From Cyclaneusma minus (Eukaryota > Ascomycota > Leotiomycetes > Marthamycetales > Marthamycetaceae): a DNA stretch of 64,000 nucleotides. This document shows positions 11,101-23,678 of the stretch, piece after piece. The first letter of the stretch is position 1. The number at the start of each line of letters is the position of its first letter. The DNA is taken from positions 434,001 through 498,000 of the forward strand of contig JAKZHN010000001.1 of assembly GCA_037179335.1 (NCBI GenBank). Reading direction: 5' to 3'. The notes beneath the pieces are model-generated. The model was not told where the DNA came from, ran no database searches, and was given only the letters and a program-made list of their open reading frames with translations. Made by a program: the position numbers and the translations under genes.

Positions 11101-14100
11101 GTTGCATGGACTGCTCTGGCCTGCCTGTTGACTTTGCAACTCCGCCACGATGCCTCCAATCCGCGCCGAGAGTGGCAAAGAGCCCCCCGTCACAGCCGTC
11201 CGCTTTCTTTTGGACGTCTTCGACACGCTGAAATGAATACGGCACCTGAGGTTGTCGATGATGAAATGATCTTGACTTGCTGCACACCATCCTGGCCATC
11301 GACTGCATACATACGACGGATACGACACCATTCCCAGGGTTCAGATGAGAGACGAGGCCAAGAAGGGGGCAGTCCCAAAACATCATTCTCACTTGGCAAT
11401 AATCTAGTCTGGCATCTGAAACTATTTTCCGGATTTCTCAAGTTCAGGAACATCGAACTAGATACATATATAAATGTGTTTCTTGTAATTCTGGTTAACT
11501 GGCTATCGACCTGTGCGGTTAATTCCCAGTCGGGTAAGGTGGCTTTGGCAAGCTCGCTGTTTTATCCGCCTATTTCCGTGCAGTCGCCCACCTTTCCGCT
11601 GTTCAGCCCACCCGGAAATTTGCAGACCAACTCCCACGATGTTCCTGGATCTGTGGACTTGGGTTCCTACATGTATGTCTGATAACACGATGTGGATACC
11701 GGCGGCCGCCAGCGCGCTTCTCCTCTTTCTCCACCGTGCAGCGGCACTCCATTCTGCCAAGACCCGAGGCATTTCGTATCTGATCTCCACCCACGAACTC
11801 CCGTGCCGTCAATCCAGTCCTGGAGCACCTGGTGGTCCTGTCGTCGGCCACCCAGCTGCCAAGTATCCCAAGGTGGTGCGCCGTCGGAATTTAAGACGGC
11901 TTCTAAAGCCAGCGCTAGAACCTGTTACCTGCGGCTGCATCTCGTCGCCTTGGACTGCGGCTGCATTTGCATCAGGAGCCCGGCGTGAGCGCTTACGGGT
12001 TGGAAAACGAGCTCGGAAAGGAGATGCGCGCATCAACTGATGGCATCGTTGAGGCCACGCGCGAGAAGGATTCTGCCTGTCCGGCACTGCGGACTTGCTT
12101 CCACGCTGACGGCTTGACTCTGCACCGACAGGGCTTCAGGGCCTCAATTCCAGCGTCACTCAGCGTCCGTGGGAGGAACATATCCCAGCAGGACGGGAGG
12201 CCTAAAACAGTCATGCTGGACGGCCTTGGCGGAGGCACTTGGGCCTTGGAGGGGGATCAGGGATGCCTGCTGGGGGCAGAGACACGCGATGCGGCAGCGT
12301 GACGGTGTTGCCGGCAGGTCTCAGGGACTTTCGGTCTTTTATCCGCATCGACATGGACACCTCAGATTCAGATGTGAGATCCAGCGTCTGTTTACTGGTT
12401 TAGGGACTAAGGAGGCTTCCCGTTTCACCGGGACTGACTAGGCTTTGAAAAGGATGGTCCTTCGCGCCAACAGCGGCCGCGATGCTACCCTATGGCCTAG
12501 CACCAGATCCAAGCGGCTAAGATCAGGCACGGTACAGCACACCCTCCGGAAAGCCTAATCTGAACAATCACAGCACGTCCATCTGCAATATCGGTCCATA
12601 ACCCGCGAGGCAGATCCGGGAATAATCTCAACGGCTCCCCTTGCACACCGCCAGACACTGCACATGTGCCAGACTCGCAGACGAAAGCCACTGGAGCAAA
12701 GGCCGCTATGTTGGAGTCAGCGGGGTTTGCTGCTACATATACGTTGGTCGCTTCCATCAGATGCAACTCTAATGATCGCCACCCTCCTCTGACCACAAGT
12801 GCGTGCAGCAACCCGGGATTCATTACTCCATACGCATCTCGACGCATTTGGACATGCCAAAGGACTTGAATTTGGCGGCCAGGGAGAAATACGAGCCCAA
12901 AGGTAAGGAGGGGGCCAATCGAGGCCTTCATTTTGACATTTTGACGTGTCATGGATATCTTGTCAGACCAAAGGAGGCGAACTCGTGGCATCCATTTACG
13001 GTATTGTCTTGCGAAACTCATCTCATCAAACCAGTTTCCAAAGTCAATAATATAAAGCACGAGTCAGGCATTACGACAAGGCAGCGATTTCAAGATTTAT
13101 GGACATCGAAGACTGTTCCAGGAGACCCAGGGACGTCCCTTGGATTTCAGAAGTCGTGACGATGATAAGCTTGACTTTTTGTGATGTCGAGTTTCTTGAA
13201 TTTACCTGCCACTGCAAGGATGGTCGATTTCTCCTACACGGGCCAAAGTTAAACGGAAAGTCTAAAATCTAAATCACGGCATCAGCTACGCTACTGTCTT
13301 AGGCGTAGATCATTGCATTATTTCGCCATGATGGCCCTGAGACTTGGGTTAATTGATTGCAGAATGCCAGACGCGCAGCATTGATGCCTGTAATTAGCTC
13401 AGGGCACCATGATCCCTCGACTACATACCTACCGTCGCCCGCAAAGTACCCGCGTACACGGCCACGATGACACTGATTTTAGCTCGCGAATCGCTTTCCC
13501 GGCTGCCGTTCCACCAAGTTGCAATTGTCCTACAGCAAAACCGCAATTTTTATCTCCTTTCCGCAACTCAAAGCTCGGCTTCACGACGGTCTCATTGGCT
13601 GTACTACTTGTACCAAAGCGTCCTCACGCATGGCCCTGGCAGGGTTTGTAACGAGGCTCCAAGGGGTGGTGAGGCAAACGGCATGGCTGCAGAAGCGGTT
13701 GCATCCTCTCGGAATCCCCAAGCATGGCCTTGCATGGACTCCCCTTTCCCGCCTGGTTACATGTACATTTGTACCAGCGTCACGAGATTTCTCCCATCGT
13801 TTACGATGGAGTCTGTACTCGTCAGGCATCAACTGGGCATTTTGATTGGGTCAGTCGTCAATGCGGCAAAGTTGTCATATCTGCGTGCCGCTCCAAATAT
13901 GATATGGGCAGCGTTACGAAATCACACGCGTCAGCATATTCATTCGCTGCAGCATGTCGGCGAGGCTGCATCCCCGTCCGTACTGTACTGTCATGTTCTG
14001 TTCGGCCGACGAGCTGTTGCTGATCACTGGTCTCGCTGCTTTTGCCCTTCGTGGCACCTCCTGACCGCACATCGCAGACTCAAGGATAGGGACGGCCGCA

Positions 14101-17100
14101 TCAGTTGTCGGCTTTGGGGACGGCTATGATGCTCGAGATCGGAAATGAGCCGTCGTCGCATCAGGTCCAAGGCGAGCTGAAGCTTCGGGGACTCCGAATT
14201 TTCCCCAATACGGCACCGGTCTATGGCAGAGGACCTTCACGATGTCTCGAGGTTGATGCCAAGGCTGCATGTTCAAGAGATGTCGTTGAAGTTGGTTTTG
14301 CTGCTAGCCGTCGCTCTAGCTAAGGAGGACATAGCTTCATCCCAACGCTCTGGAAGCGCGCGTTAAGTCTATCTAAGTCGATAACACGAGCCAGCTAAGG
14401 CAAGGCGGCTGCCTTCCCCACGATCTTGGATGGCTAGCACGCTTACTTGTGTTTTAGGTCCGTTACAAGTAGTCGAGACTTGCACTTAGCAAGTCGACCG
14501 AGATCCCCAGGCTACTCGACTCTATCTAATCGATCGCGTTCCATGCGCGCAATGCTATTAGAGTCGACATGCCATGTGCTCCTTAGCCAAGGTGACACAA
14601 ACTAGAGAGTGCCTTTAGGGCTACACAATATGCTTCGGATACAAATATGACAGACGATGGCATCTGTAGAAGGCCTCGTCGAAGCATGTTCCAAAAGTGT
14701 TCCTACCACCCCTCACCTCCCTCGGAAGACCGCCTCCGAGCGCGTGCCACAGGCGCACCGTCAAAGTCCGAGATATCTGCGGAGGCGCTCCTGTAGGCAC
14801 AATCGGGAAGCACGAGTAAGCGCGGTATGGATGGCGGCAGATTTGGAAGCAGATCTCAACAACGATCCCGTCCGCAAGTTGTGACTCTGTTCAGAAAAGT
14901 CAAAAGATGACAATTTCAAGTTTGACAAGAAGATGAGAGCAAAAGTCAGTGTTCAAAGGCAAATGTGGGTTTAAAGTTTAGTGGTGTACGTCATGTGGGT
15001 GGCGCTCCAACATAGCCTCACGTTGCATCGAAGCCGGCCAGTCAGCGTGTCGAGGACAAGGTGCGGCTTGAAGATCAAATCATCAAATGCGCAACTCAGA
15101 GGGCCAGAAATATGCAGGATGCAAAATTCTCTTCTTCCCCATGTCTGATGTGTCCAGCAAGACGGCGATGGAACGTTGCTAATTGGCGATCATCCCTACA
15201 CCGACGGCTGGACAAACGATGCTCCTCGACGACATCAACGAGACGAGGCCACGGAAGAACTCCAATTACCAATAGCAAGAATGCCCTCATCCGATTTCAC
15301 ATGTTTCAAGTCTCTGAGCAGCCAATCGGGGAATCACTGTGATATGGCCATCACTGCCTCTTGCTCGAGGATTGGAACTGACATGGACTCTTCTTGATGC
15401 CCAACCACAGTTTGCAATTCCGGAGTTGACGTGATCCGAGAATTATTGAGTCCACCGATGTTTTCCTGTCCAAATGTCCAACCAAAGCCGGTGGATAGTA
15501 ATCGAAGCCCCGTTTCAGCCCAAAACTTCATCGGCGAGTATTTAATACCTAATCATGTGAGGTAGGTTTCGCTTTCCTCCTTGACTGCCCGTTGTTGACC
15601 CTCGCTGTCCTCAACCCCTCCATATCCCTCCGCTTTCTACTAAGTACCGAACAATTGCGAGTCTAGGTTCCTAGGCACTACTACTCGCATAAAATATGAT
15701 CATTTGAATCGCCTTTCCATGCCGAATCCATGATTACTGCAATTTTGACCCCTTACATCTCTTTCGTCAAAGGTTTCCTTCCCCCGGCGGTCCAACGTTG
15801 AACGGCTTTGCTGCATCTCGCCAGACTTGGCATTCTCACCCCCCCCCCCCCCCCTCTCCAGCCCCCCTGCCCCTGTCTCCGCATCGTCTTTCGCACACTC
15901 CCCTCTAACCCGCCTCAGCAAGCGGCACAAAATAAAGTTTAGAGCGTGCATCTCCGGGCTAAAGCTGCAGGCCACGCGACGGCGCGCCGCTATTGGAAAT
16001 CCGGGTTCTAAAGCGCCAAGCCGCTTTGATCAGCAACACCAGCTCGAAAGGGAGAGTCGATGCTTCGGGAGCGGCGCTAGCCAGCTACAGGCAATCACAC
16101 TTTACGACATGCGGAAGGCCGAATGACATCGCGACTTGGGGGATGGGATCGGAGTTCAAGACGTCAGTTTTCAAGAGATCTTCCTATGCGCATGCATGCG
16201 CTGCACCGAGCTTTTTCTTTTGCCCACGGCTGGGCCGCGGAGATGACGATGTTCATGAGGAATGCAGAGCTGGATGCAAGGGCTCTCGTTGTCTCGTCGC
16301 CCCCCGCAAACTGACATCAATGTATTCTGCATTCTGCAATGATGATGACCAATCCAGGGCCGAAACGAAACGTCGCAGCAGCCCTGATCTCTGCTGTTGG
16401 TCGTGCCGTCAACCGAATCCTTGGGGCCCCGGTTTGGCCTGAACCTTGGGCATCGGATACGGGCGTGGGACTCAGAACCCGATCATCACAATCTCGTCCC
16501 ATCCTGTTGTTTCGATCATGAAACTCGCGTGTTCTTTGTTTGGGACGGAATCGGCCTGTATGTCTCAAAAGACTACGAAGGACCTTCGGCCGTGGATTGT
16601 ACCCCACGCACCTGTCAATACCTTCCTAGCCCGGCTTGCATATACTGCCGAATGCACGCCGAAGTTCTCTCTGGCAATTTACCAGTCTGTCTGCCTTGTG
16701 ACAGCTGGAAGCCATTATGCGCCGGAGCCGGACTCGAACGTCAAGCCGAACGTGCTTTTTTCCGCATCTCGCTGCTGCTACTGCGAGCTACAACATGTCA
16801 GAATCATGGAAGCTTGCTGTTTGGCCGTTGAGCCAGCTGTAGTGGCCGTCGGCTCGTAGCAGACTCTCTCGAGACAGTTTGTCGCTTTCCCGTCCGCGTA
16901 ACCGCCAGCTTCCCGGCGCCGGCGAGGTATGAGTGCCGCGGACTCCGCGCGGGGAGCTGTGACAGACGAGGTCCCTGGAGCCAGTAACTGGCAGGACGTT
17001 CGGCACATCCGTAAGCAAGCGTGAGAGTCCGTGATGGCTTAGCTAGTGTGCTTCAGAACATCGTCACAGTTTGATCGAAGGACTCTAAGCCCCACGGCGA

Positions 17101-18898
17101 CGCTACGTGTCACTACTGCTACAGCTGAGCCTTTTCCCACTTTCCGGAAAGTACTTCTAGGTTTCGGAGGAGACAGGTAGGGGTCTGAGATGTGTGTTTG
17201 AAGTTGTTTCTGTTGGAATTACCGTGGTCGTTGCCGGGTGCGACTCTGTGGGCAGCTTGTGTTTCACGGGGTAGGTTGACTTGTGGTTTGCTAATGTTTC
17301 GTCATTTCAAATCTTGAAATTTTACGGGTATGTGATTGAGCTGTTTCGCGGAGTTTGATGTTATGAATGTTATTGAGTTTGGGGCTGCAGAGTGGAAGGG
17401 TCAGGGCTGTGACAGCTTAGCCTGGACTTGATGATCATGTATACTTGGTAGCTCGATAGGACTCCGCCAGCTGGGACGTGGGTTGATGGGACTTAGAAAG
17501 TGAAGGTGCGAATTTGAAACGAAGGGTGACATAAGAGATATTTCTATATACCGACAACAATGACTCCAAACCTGATAGGTATGCAAGTTCTAATCCGAGA
17601 CCGATCTGGATTCCGTATAGTGATTAGTGACACTACCAGAATCCATGGAATTTTGGAATTGAAATAACATAGATAGGATGTACAATTCCCCAGGCTTCAA
17701 AGTTATAAGAACAAGACCGTTGTTTTCGTAATCTAGAGAAAATTTCCAATCCATTAGTGTGCGTTTTGTATTTCTGTCGACGTGCAACAAAACCTTTTTT
17801 TTTGTTATACGCTTTCTAGACTTCTGATTGGTCGGCTGCTGTGAAAGATTCCCTGGTTAGTAGCGACAGAAATATTTGGTTGGCGGCGAGTGAGTGAACC
17901 GACGGGCGCAAGAACCTGGATAGGGGAGCCGCAGAGCCGCAGAGAGAAGCCACAAATTCCAGTCTCGTAGTCTTCTCGCGCACTCACTTCACTTCTTTTA
18001 CGCAATGTCATTATACCAGAGAATACGAGATCTTTCTCTGCTTTGTCTTCTCTCGATGTCTTGAATTGTTCTCAGAAATTGGGTTGTTCTTGGTAACATG
18101 ACTTATTCTCAGGAACTTGCACGCTCTCGGTAACTTGAGTTCCTCCGGATAACATCATAACTTGGGGTTTTTCTCAATGACATGAGTTGCCATCAGTAGT
18201 TCGGGCTGCCGTCCAATACTCCAGATCGCCATCCGCTATCAACAACATGGATGGCTCTCAACAGTTCGAAAACTGATGTGCACCTACCCAGCTAGACACA
18301 TAATTCTCATGTCCCGCGACCCACTTGACACTTGTACTATGTTCTGTCATGGTCATGACTCCGCGCCCCTTACTGTTGCTCTCTGAAGTTCAACCTCTTG
18401 GTCAGGAATTAGAACCACTCTGATGTCTACATTGCCTGACCCTTCGGGGTTTGTCGACCAAGACCCCGACAATGAGGCAAAACTGGGCATTGGCAACAGC
18501 AATTTTGACGATTGAAAGAGCGTCAACATATTCCGAAACATGCGTGCCCAGTCGAGCAAGTGCGAACTCCAGTCACAGACTGCGACGCGGGCCTTGAGGT
18601 CGGGACTGCATCCAAGGTAGGCCGGTCTTTCCCTTCGTTGCTGGACTGCTCTTTCCTACTTTGCTTCTGCATGATGTTACTCAGGAGGAACTTCTCCGTC
18701 CGCCGGCAAGACAAGCACGATACATCTGGCCTGGAAAATCATCCCCGCTGTTGTCATCGACCTTGGTCGCCTCATATTCTCACCTCCTTAAACACCTACG
18801 TTTTGCCCCATTCCCTCTTTGGATGATCAGTGTTCGATATTCCCGTCTTCAATATCCCCTAAATCTCATCGTCCGCATCTCATACTATCAAGATTGCC
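8113..18898. other. 10.8-kb region without a recognisable gene
   Basis: Many short overlapping open frames occur on both strands, but none has a recognisable domain, a consistent splice structure or a signal peptide. The part next to con7 (8.1-9.7 kb) is GC-rich, with Ser/Arg/Pro-rich chance frames, and is probably promoter and 5' leader. A cytosine run lies at about 15839-15856. The region is not obviously AT-rich as repeat-induced-mutation deserts usually are. Confidence 0.5.
18050..18260. repeat. Very degenerate 18-19-bp-period array
   Basis: Units such as acttattctcaggaacttg, cacgctctcggtaacttg and agttcctccggataacatc follow each other at 18-19 bp. The pattern resembles the TTCCCAATCACTTGG half of the 19-bp family elsewhere in the window, but the palindromic GAATATTC core is lost. 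Membership of that family is inference. Confidence 0.4.
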
Positions 18899-21298
18899 AT
18901 GGCTCCGAAGTTATGGGAGCCAGTAGAATCACCAGGCGAGATCCCCTCCATCCAGGCGCCCCAGGGCGTATCCGACACAGCTCGAAAACCCAAGCCTCGA
19001 TCGACCGACAGCTACTTCCCGCAGTTCACCCAGCAGATAGCTCAAGCACAATACTCCCCACTGGCAGACCTCGGAGGCAGCCCAGCTTCTTTGAGTCCCG
19101 GTGGCGGTCAAAGAAGCTCTGGCGGCCTCCCCGCTCACAAACCATCGTCTGGAGGATCGTCGGTGAGCTGGGGGAGCGTAGACAGTAGTGCCAGCCTCCT
19201 GTTGACAGCGCCAGCGAGTCAGCCTGATGACGAAGCTCCGCCTTACAAACCAAAGCGTAAAGACTCGACAAGTTTGTCTATGCGCTCGAATCCGGATCGC
19301 AAGCACAGGAGGCGCCCTAAGAAACACCGTACCGACTCTAGGCACAAGTCACATTCGAATCCAGAGGTCGAAAAACTCGGGGATGAGAATGATACGCAGA
19401 GAGAGTGGTGGCTACCGGGTCGTCAAGTTGCCCCGACGGCACCGCTTGGTTTCAGGGAGCCGAGCTGGAGCTTGGCGCAAGGGCCGATGGATTATGGCAC
19501 GAATCCTCTGCTTCCAAGGGACTCTTTCCAGGTCGGCACTGGTGCCGGCACCGATGTGAATTTGGCAGCTCAACCTGCTCCAGCTGTTGTCACTCACAGG
19601 TGGAGCTCGGTGGAAGTTGGCGCGGCAGACGCCGCAAAGAAGAAAACAAGGCCCAGGTCGAAGACTGACACTCGTGATGCCGAGAAATCGAAAGAGGAAA
19701 AAGAGGAAAGCCTGCAGGCTATTGCTGAGGCTGTAAGAAACACACTCACCAATCGACCTGTTCGCCCTGAGCCTCCAGCATCGATTACGTTGAGAAGAGC
19801 GAGCGTGGCACCAAAAGCCGAAGAAGAAACAGGCCGTGATCTTTCGAAATTGCAGCAAGGCAAGTCGCAGCAATATTTGATCACACTCGACGATGTGGAC
19901 TCTATCGTTAATTTGATCCGATCTGCTACTTCTCCACTCATACGAAGCCCTACTTCAGGCGGAAGCCGAACTGAATTGAAAGACCTACCCCGCAAACCAA
20001 GCGTCATGTTCAAGGGCATTTTGCCAGGACGTGGCACGCCTGCTGACCGAGCTACGACAACCATCACAGAGGTCCAGACCGCGTATGCGGGAACAGGAAT
20101 GTGGACGCCGCGAGCCACACAGACGCAATCGCAAGCACATCGCGGAAGCGGCCTCACGAGGATCGCTACCCGCAAAAGCGTACATGAAATCCTCTGGTCC
20201 AACGATGACTCCCCTCAAGAGAGCGAGGAGAGGGGCTTGGATGGGCCAGCAGACCCAAGAGACCCTACTTCCGAGGTTCACAAACCCGGCTTCCAGCAAG
20301 TCGGCTCAAAAACCAAAGAGAAGACTAGAGCCGAATCTCTGCTTCGATGGACCTGGAGAGCGAAGGCCCCAGGAGAATCTGCAGATGTCGGCGCCGACTC
20401 CTCACCATCCAGCTCGCTAGACTCCCTCTCCCCAAACAAGAATGTCTCCAGAAGCATGAACGACCTTCTCTCTGCCACGGTAGGTTCGGACCATGACATT
20501 GCGTCATTTCCCAAATTGCGTTCTCGCGCTGGCACAGACGACTGGATCTCGCCATTACCCAGCATCAGTGAACCCTCGCCTCACCCCTTTCCATTGCAAG
20601 CCCGTTCGACGCTCTACGGAAGCGGTCTTGACATGCATAGGGGAGGGCAGCCGGCAAACACAGAGGGCGATCCGGAGGGCGATCCGGGAGCTACGCGCCC
20701 GAAACCCAAAAAGAGGGTGACATGGGGACGCTCATTGTCCGATGAGGTAACGCAACTTCTCAAGTCCAACGACCAAGGTATCATCACCCCACGCAGCAAA
20801 AACCAAGTCTCAAATCGTCCACACTTCGTAGCTCGAATGGGCGAGGGAGTAGGCACTGGTATCGGCAGCAGCAGCGGCCGCAGAAAGAGCTCAACACCAC
20901 TCACCCTGCAGCAGCGCACTGTTCCCGCATGGCTCAGCAAAGTCAAGACCTGGGGGCCGAACAATGCTGGCGCTACGGAGAACCTGGCGCAGCGAAAAGC
21001 TCAACTTCGATCGCTCTCGACCGATGCTGGCGCCGGCTTGTCTGCAAGCCAGAAGTTGAGGGAGACGGAACAAGGCCGCAAGCCATCGCTGGCGATGAAG
21101 AAGTTAGAGGAGGTGAGCCGTAAGCACAGCATCGGTAACAGAACGCCGCCGATGGTCGTGGAAGACCATGCTGGAATCTACAATTCCATGACGGGTGCCA
21201 GGACGGGGCGCAGGTCTTGCTCGGAGGACTGTCTTGTGCATGACTGCGAGGGAGCGGCGAGCGGGTCGGGTTCACCTAGCGTTGACTGGATTGGATAG
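18899..21298 (+). CDS. Disordered Ser/Pro/Arg-rich hypothetical protein (799 aa)
   Basis: Long uninterrupted frame starting at an ATG in good context (gccATGg). I do not recognise a domain. The protein is almost wholly low complexity: a basic cluster near residue 140 (KHRRRPKKHRTDSRHKSH), a Glu/Lys-rich stretch near 265 (KSKEEKEESLQAIAEA), and short motifs that look conserved-protein-like (TLDDVDSIVNLIRSA, KPSVMFKGILPG, KSVHEILWS, KKRVTWGRSLSDEV). Many SP, TP and RSxS sites suggest a phosphorylated scaffold or regulator, but that is inference. There is no signal peptide, membrane segment or intron. Coding status rests on the length of the open frame and on the motif-like islands. Confidence 0.8.
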   Translation: MAPKLWEPVESPGEIPSIQAPQGVSDTARKPKPRSTDSYFPQFTQQIAQAQYSPLADLGGSPASLSPGGGQRSSGGLPAHKPSSGGSSVSWGSVDSSASLLLTAPASQPDDEAPPYKPKRKDSTSLSMRSNPDRKHRRRPKKHRTDSRHKSHSNPEVEKLGDENDTQREWWLPGRQVAPTAPLGFREPSWSLAQGPMDYGTNPLLPRDSFQVGTGAGTDVNLAAQPAPAVVTHRWSSVEVGAADAAKKKTRPRSKTDTRDAEKSKEEKEESLQAIAEAVRNTLTNRPVRPEPPASITLRRASVAPKAEEETGRDLSKLQQGKSQQYLITLDDVDSIVNLIRSATSPLIRSPTSGGSRTELKDLPRKPSVMFKGILPGRGTPADRATTTITEVQTAYAGTGMWTPRATQTQSQAHRGSGLTRIATRKSVHEILWSNDDSPQESEERGLDGPADPRDPTSEVHKPGFQQVGSKTKEKTRAESLLRWTWRAKAPGESADVGADSSPSSSLDSLSPNKNVSRSMNDLLSATVGSDHDIASFPKLRSRAGTDDWISPLPSISEPSPHPFPLQARSTLYGSGLDMHRGGQPANTEGDPEGDPGATRPKPKKRVTWGRSLSDEVTQLLKSNDQGIITPRSKNQVSNRPHFVARMGEGVGTGIGSSSGRRKSSTPLTLQQRTVPAWLSKVKTWGPNNAGATENLAQRKAQLRSLSTDAGAGLSASQKLRETEQGRKPSLAMKKLEEVSRKHSIGNRTPPMVVEDHAGIYNSMTGARTGRRSCSEDCLVHDCEGAASGSGSPSVDWIG

Positions 21299-21501
21299 GG
21301 AGAGTGATAGAGAGAGCTGTTTGGTCAAGGCACGAAATTGTAAGAATGAAAGAGGAAAGCAAAAGAAAGGGGAAATTGTTAGTCATATAATGAGATTGTC
21401 TATGGTATCTCTTTCCATGAATTCTGACGATGGTACAAACCTTGTGTTATTCTTCCATGCGCCACCCAATGCAAGCCCTGCCATTTCCCCCTCCGAGTTT
21501 T

Positions 21502-23678
21502 CTATACATTAGGAGACAAGAGGTCGTATTTAACGCATTGTTCGACCTGGTTCCGTCATTAGCACAATAACACTATCCCAGATAGCACCAAGAAATGAAC
21601 TTACGTCTTCAACGGAAGCCTGTAAGAACTTCCTAGCTTCCAGCCCGGCCCAGACCTTGAGCATCGAGAAATCCCCACTCCGCAGCATCCCACCACCGCT
21701 CTGAGCGCCCAGCTGTCTCAGAATCGGCAGCGCGCTAGACAGCAAATCGATATTTGGATTCAAGCTCCGTCCAATTCCCTCAAGTAGCAGAATGCTAATA
21801 ACAACATTCACGAAGTCCCCTTCCATACGCACATGATGACTCCTCACCATGCTCAACACCTCGTTCAGGATATCGCCAATCTTCATATTACCCAATGCGA
21901 GTGTCTTGCTCTTCACACCGATGACCAAATGCTGCATTTTCAGAGCAAAAATCTCCTCGTCTAGCACGGCATCAGGTTGTCGACACCGCTCGCACATCAG
22001 ATGCCCAGCGCGGTAGCCATCGAACTCAGCAATGGCTTTAAAGAGGTCGAGGAAGTTGCGGCGATTAGTAGCGTTGAGTTCTGTGACAAGACCGGTATCG
22101 ATGAAGATCAGCTGGGGCCTAAAACCCTCCTTGTCGATCTTAGCCAGCTCATTTTCCCACGCCTGCGTATCTTTCTTGTGACGGAATGGCCGCAGGCGCG
22201 ACAGGACTTGCTCGGTGACATCCGGCTGGGTCTGCGGATCTTCATCTTTGTGCTTGCGGAATGGCAGGTGCGGGTTTTGAGATTGGTAGAAGCGCACCAT
22301 GATGTTGCCTGGGTGCAGATCGGCGTGCACGAAGTTGTCGATGAGCAGCATGCGCAAGAAGGCGTCGAGGCCTTCGTCAGCGATCTCTTGCTGGAAGACG
22401 CCGCCACCGTTCTCCATGAAGTCCGAGAGCGGGATTCCCTGAGCGAATTCTTCGACGAGGACTTTTCGGGTCGTGAACTCGGAATAGGGGTAGGGGAACC
22501 AGGCGGTAGTGCGGTCGCGGAAGTTCTTACGGAAGATGCTAAGATTGGCGGACTCGATGCGTAGGTCTAGCTGGAGGCGCATCATCTCTCCGAATTGCTC
22601 TACTTCGTCGGGGAGAGACAGCCATTCGAACGTTGGGATGGCATTGAGGATTCGTGAAAAGAAGCCCATAATTCGTAAGTCCCGCCGTACCATCCTCTCC
22701 ACGCCAGGGTGCAACACTTTTATGGCGACATATGAGGAAGGAACTCGGTGAGGAGTGCTCTTGATTAGTGTGTCAACATTTTTCCGCATGTTCTCTCGTA
22801 GGTTTTTGGGTTGGCTATCGAGATCTGGATCGCCTGGGACAGCCAAGTCGGGCTTCAATTTGGCCTTGTAGACCTGCGCGATTGCTCCTACGCCCAGGGG
22901 CTTCTCATCGAATTCTTCAAATATCGCTTCAAAGTCCCGGCCATCGAATGCCTCGCGGATGATCTTCTTGGTCTGGTGCAAGGAGTGGGCTGGCGCATTG
23001 GAATGCAGTTCGGACATGATATTGCACATTTCGGTGGGAAAGATGTCGGATCTTGATGCTGCCCATTGCCCTAGCTGGTGATGCTCAATTAGATGTAGTT
23101 CTGACAAGTATAGGGGCTGCTCCCACCTTAATGAAAGCTGGACCAGCTCGCTCCATAGAGCTGACCAGAAATTGATACCACCATAGCGTGCCACTTCTCT
23201 CACCATCACGATCTTTGATCCTCGAACCGCACCATATTGCAGGGACCGTAGCTATCACTGGCACAAAAATAAACACCAAATGGAAGAATCTCATGCCGGT
23301 GCATATTGGCTCCCATATGTATAAGTCCAGAAACAGCACGATGCCGTGTCGAAAGCGAGAAAAGCCGCGATCGTCGTCATCTAGCTTCTTCCGTATTTCG
23401 TCCCTAGAAGCCGATAGCATTCGCCCCTCTGCAGTCTGCTCAGTCCCGCTGTTATCCTCCTCCGACAACTGCACAAACACAGCAGGGCTCAGTCCTGCGG
23501 CGGCCCATAACGTTTTCCTGCCCGTTGGAGGGGCTTTGCTCGTAAAATAGCTCCATCCGGAGCCACTTCTGCCCTTCGACCAAGTTCCCAGATGGCGACT
23601 TGCGCCTCTCGCGATGTTTCCTCTTGGCGCGCGGCTCTGGCGAATGCATAGTCGGCCCAAGGTCAGAGTGGACCTCAT
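21502..23678 (-). CDS. Mitochondrial UbiB/ABC1-family kinase-like protein, ADCK2/Cqd1 type (about 688 aa)
   Basis: Atypical kinase-like ATPase family linked to coenzyme Q handling. Yeast Cqd1 (YPL109C) and human ADCK2 are the closest relatives I know. Exons: 23678-23127, 23074-21605, 21546-21502. The start chosen opens MRSTLTLGRLCIRQSRAPRG, which looks like a mitochondrial presequence; in-frame ATGs at 23795 and 23855 are alternatives. A hydrophobic segment (FFHLVFIFVPVIATVPAIW) follows. The family KxGQ motif (FIK/LGQWAASR) is split exactly after its Lys by intron 1. The nucleotide loop reads PLGVGAIAQVYKAKL. VAIKVLHPG (invariant Lys), VHADLHPGNIMVR (catalytic loop) and LIFIDTGLV (DFG-equivalent) follow. 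The last intron (GTAAGT donor, CTAATGAC branch) changes the C-terminus to VEQCVKYDLLSPNV, which I prefer over read-through. Confidence 0.88.

Noticed and set aside
12497..13060. 187-aa minus-strand frame ending in hydrophobic residues
   Set aside because: No motif, no splice partner and no neighbouring signal. It lies in a region full of equally long chance frames on both strands.
15839..15856. Cytosine homopolymer run
   Set aside because: Short and isolated. It could be an assembly or sequencing artefact and carries no evidence of function.
16717..16745. tRNA-like T-arm sequence (ccggactcgaacgtcaag)
   Set aside because: No acceptor, D or anticodon stems can be formed around it.
18899..21298. 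Possible known kinase or scaffold identity for the 799-aa protein
   Set aside because: No catalytic motif or recognisable domain was found, so a name would be invented.
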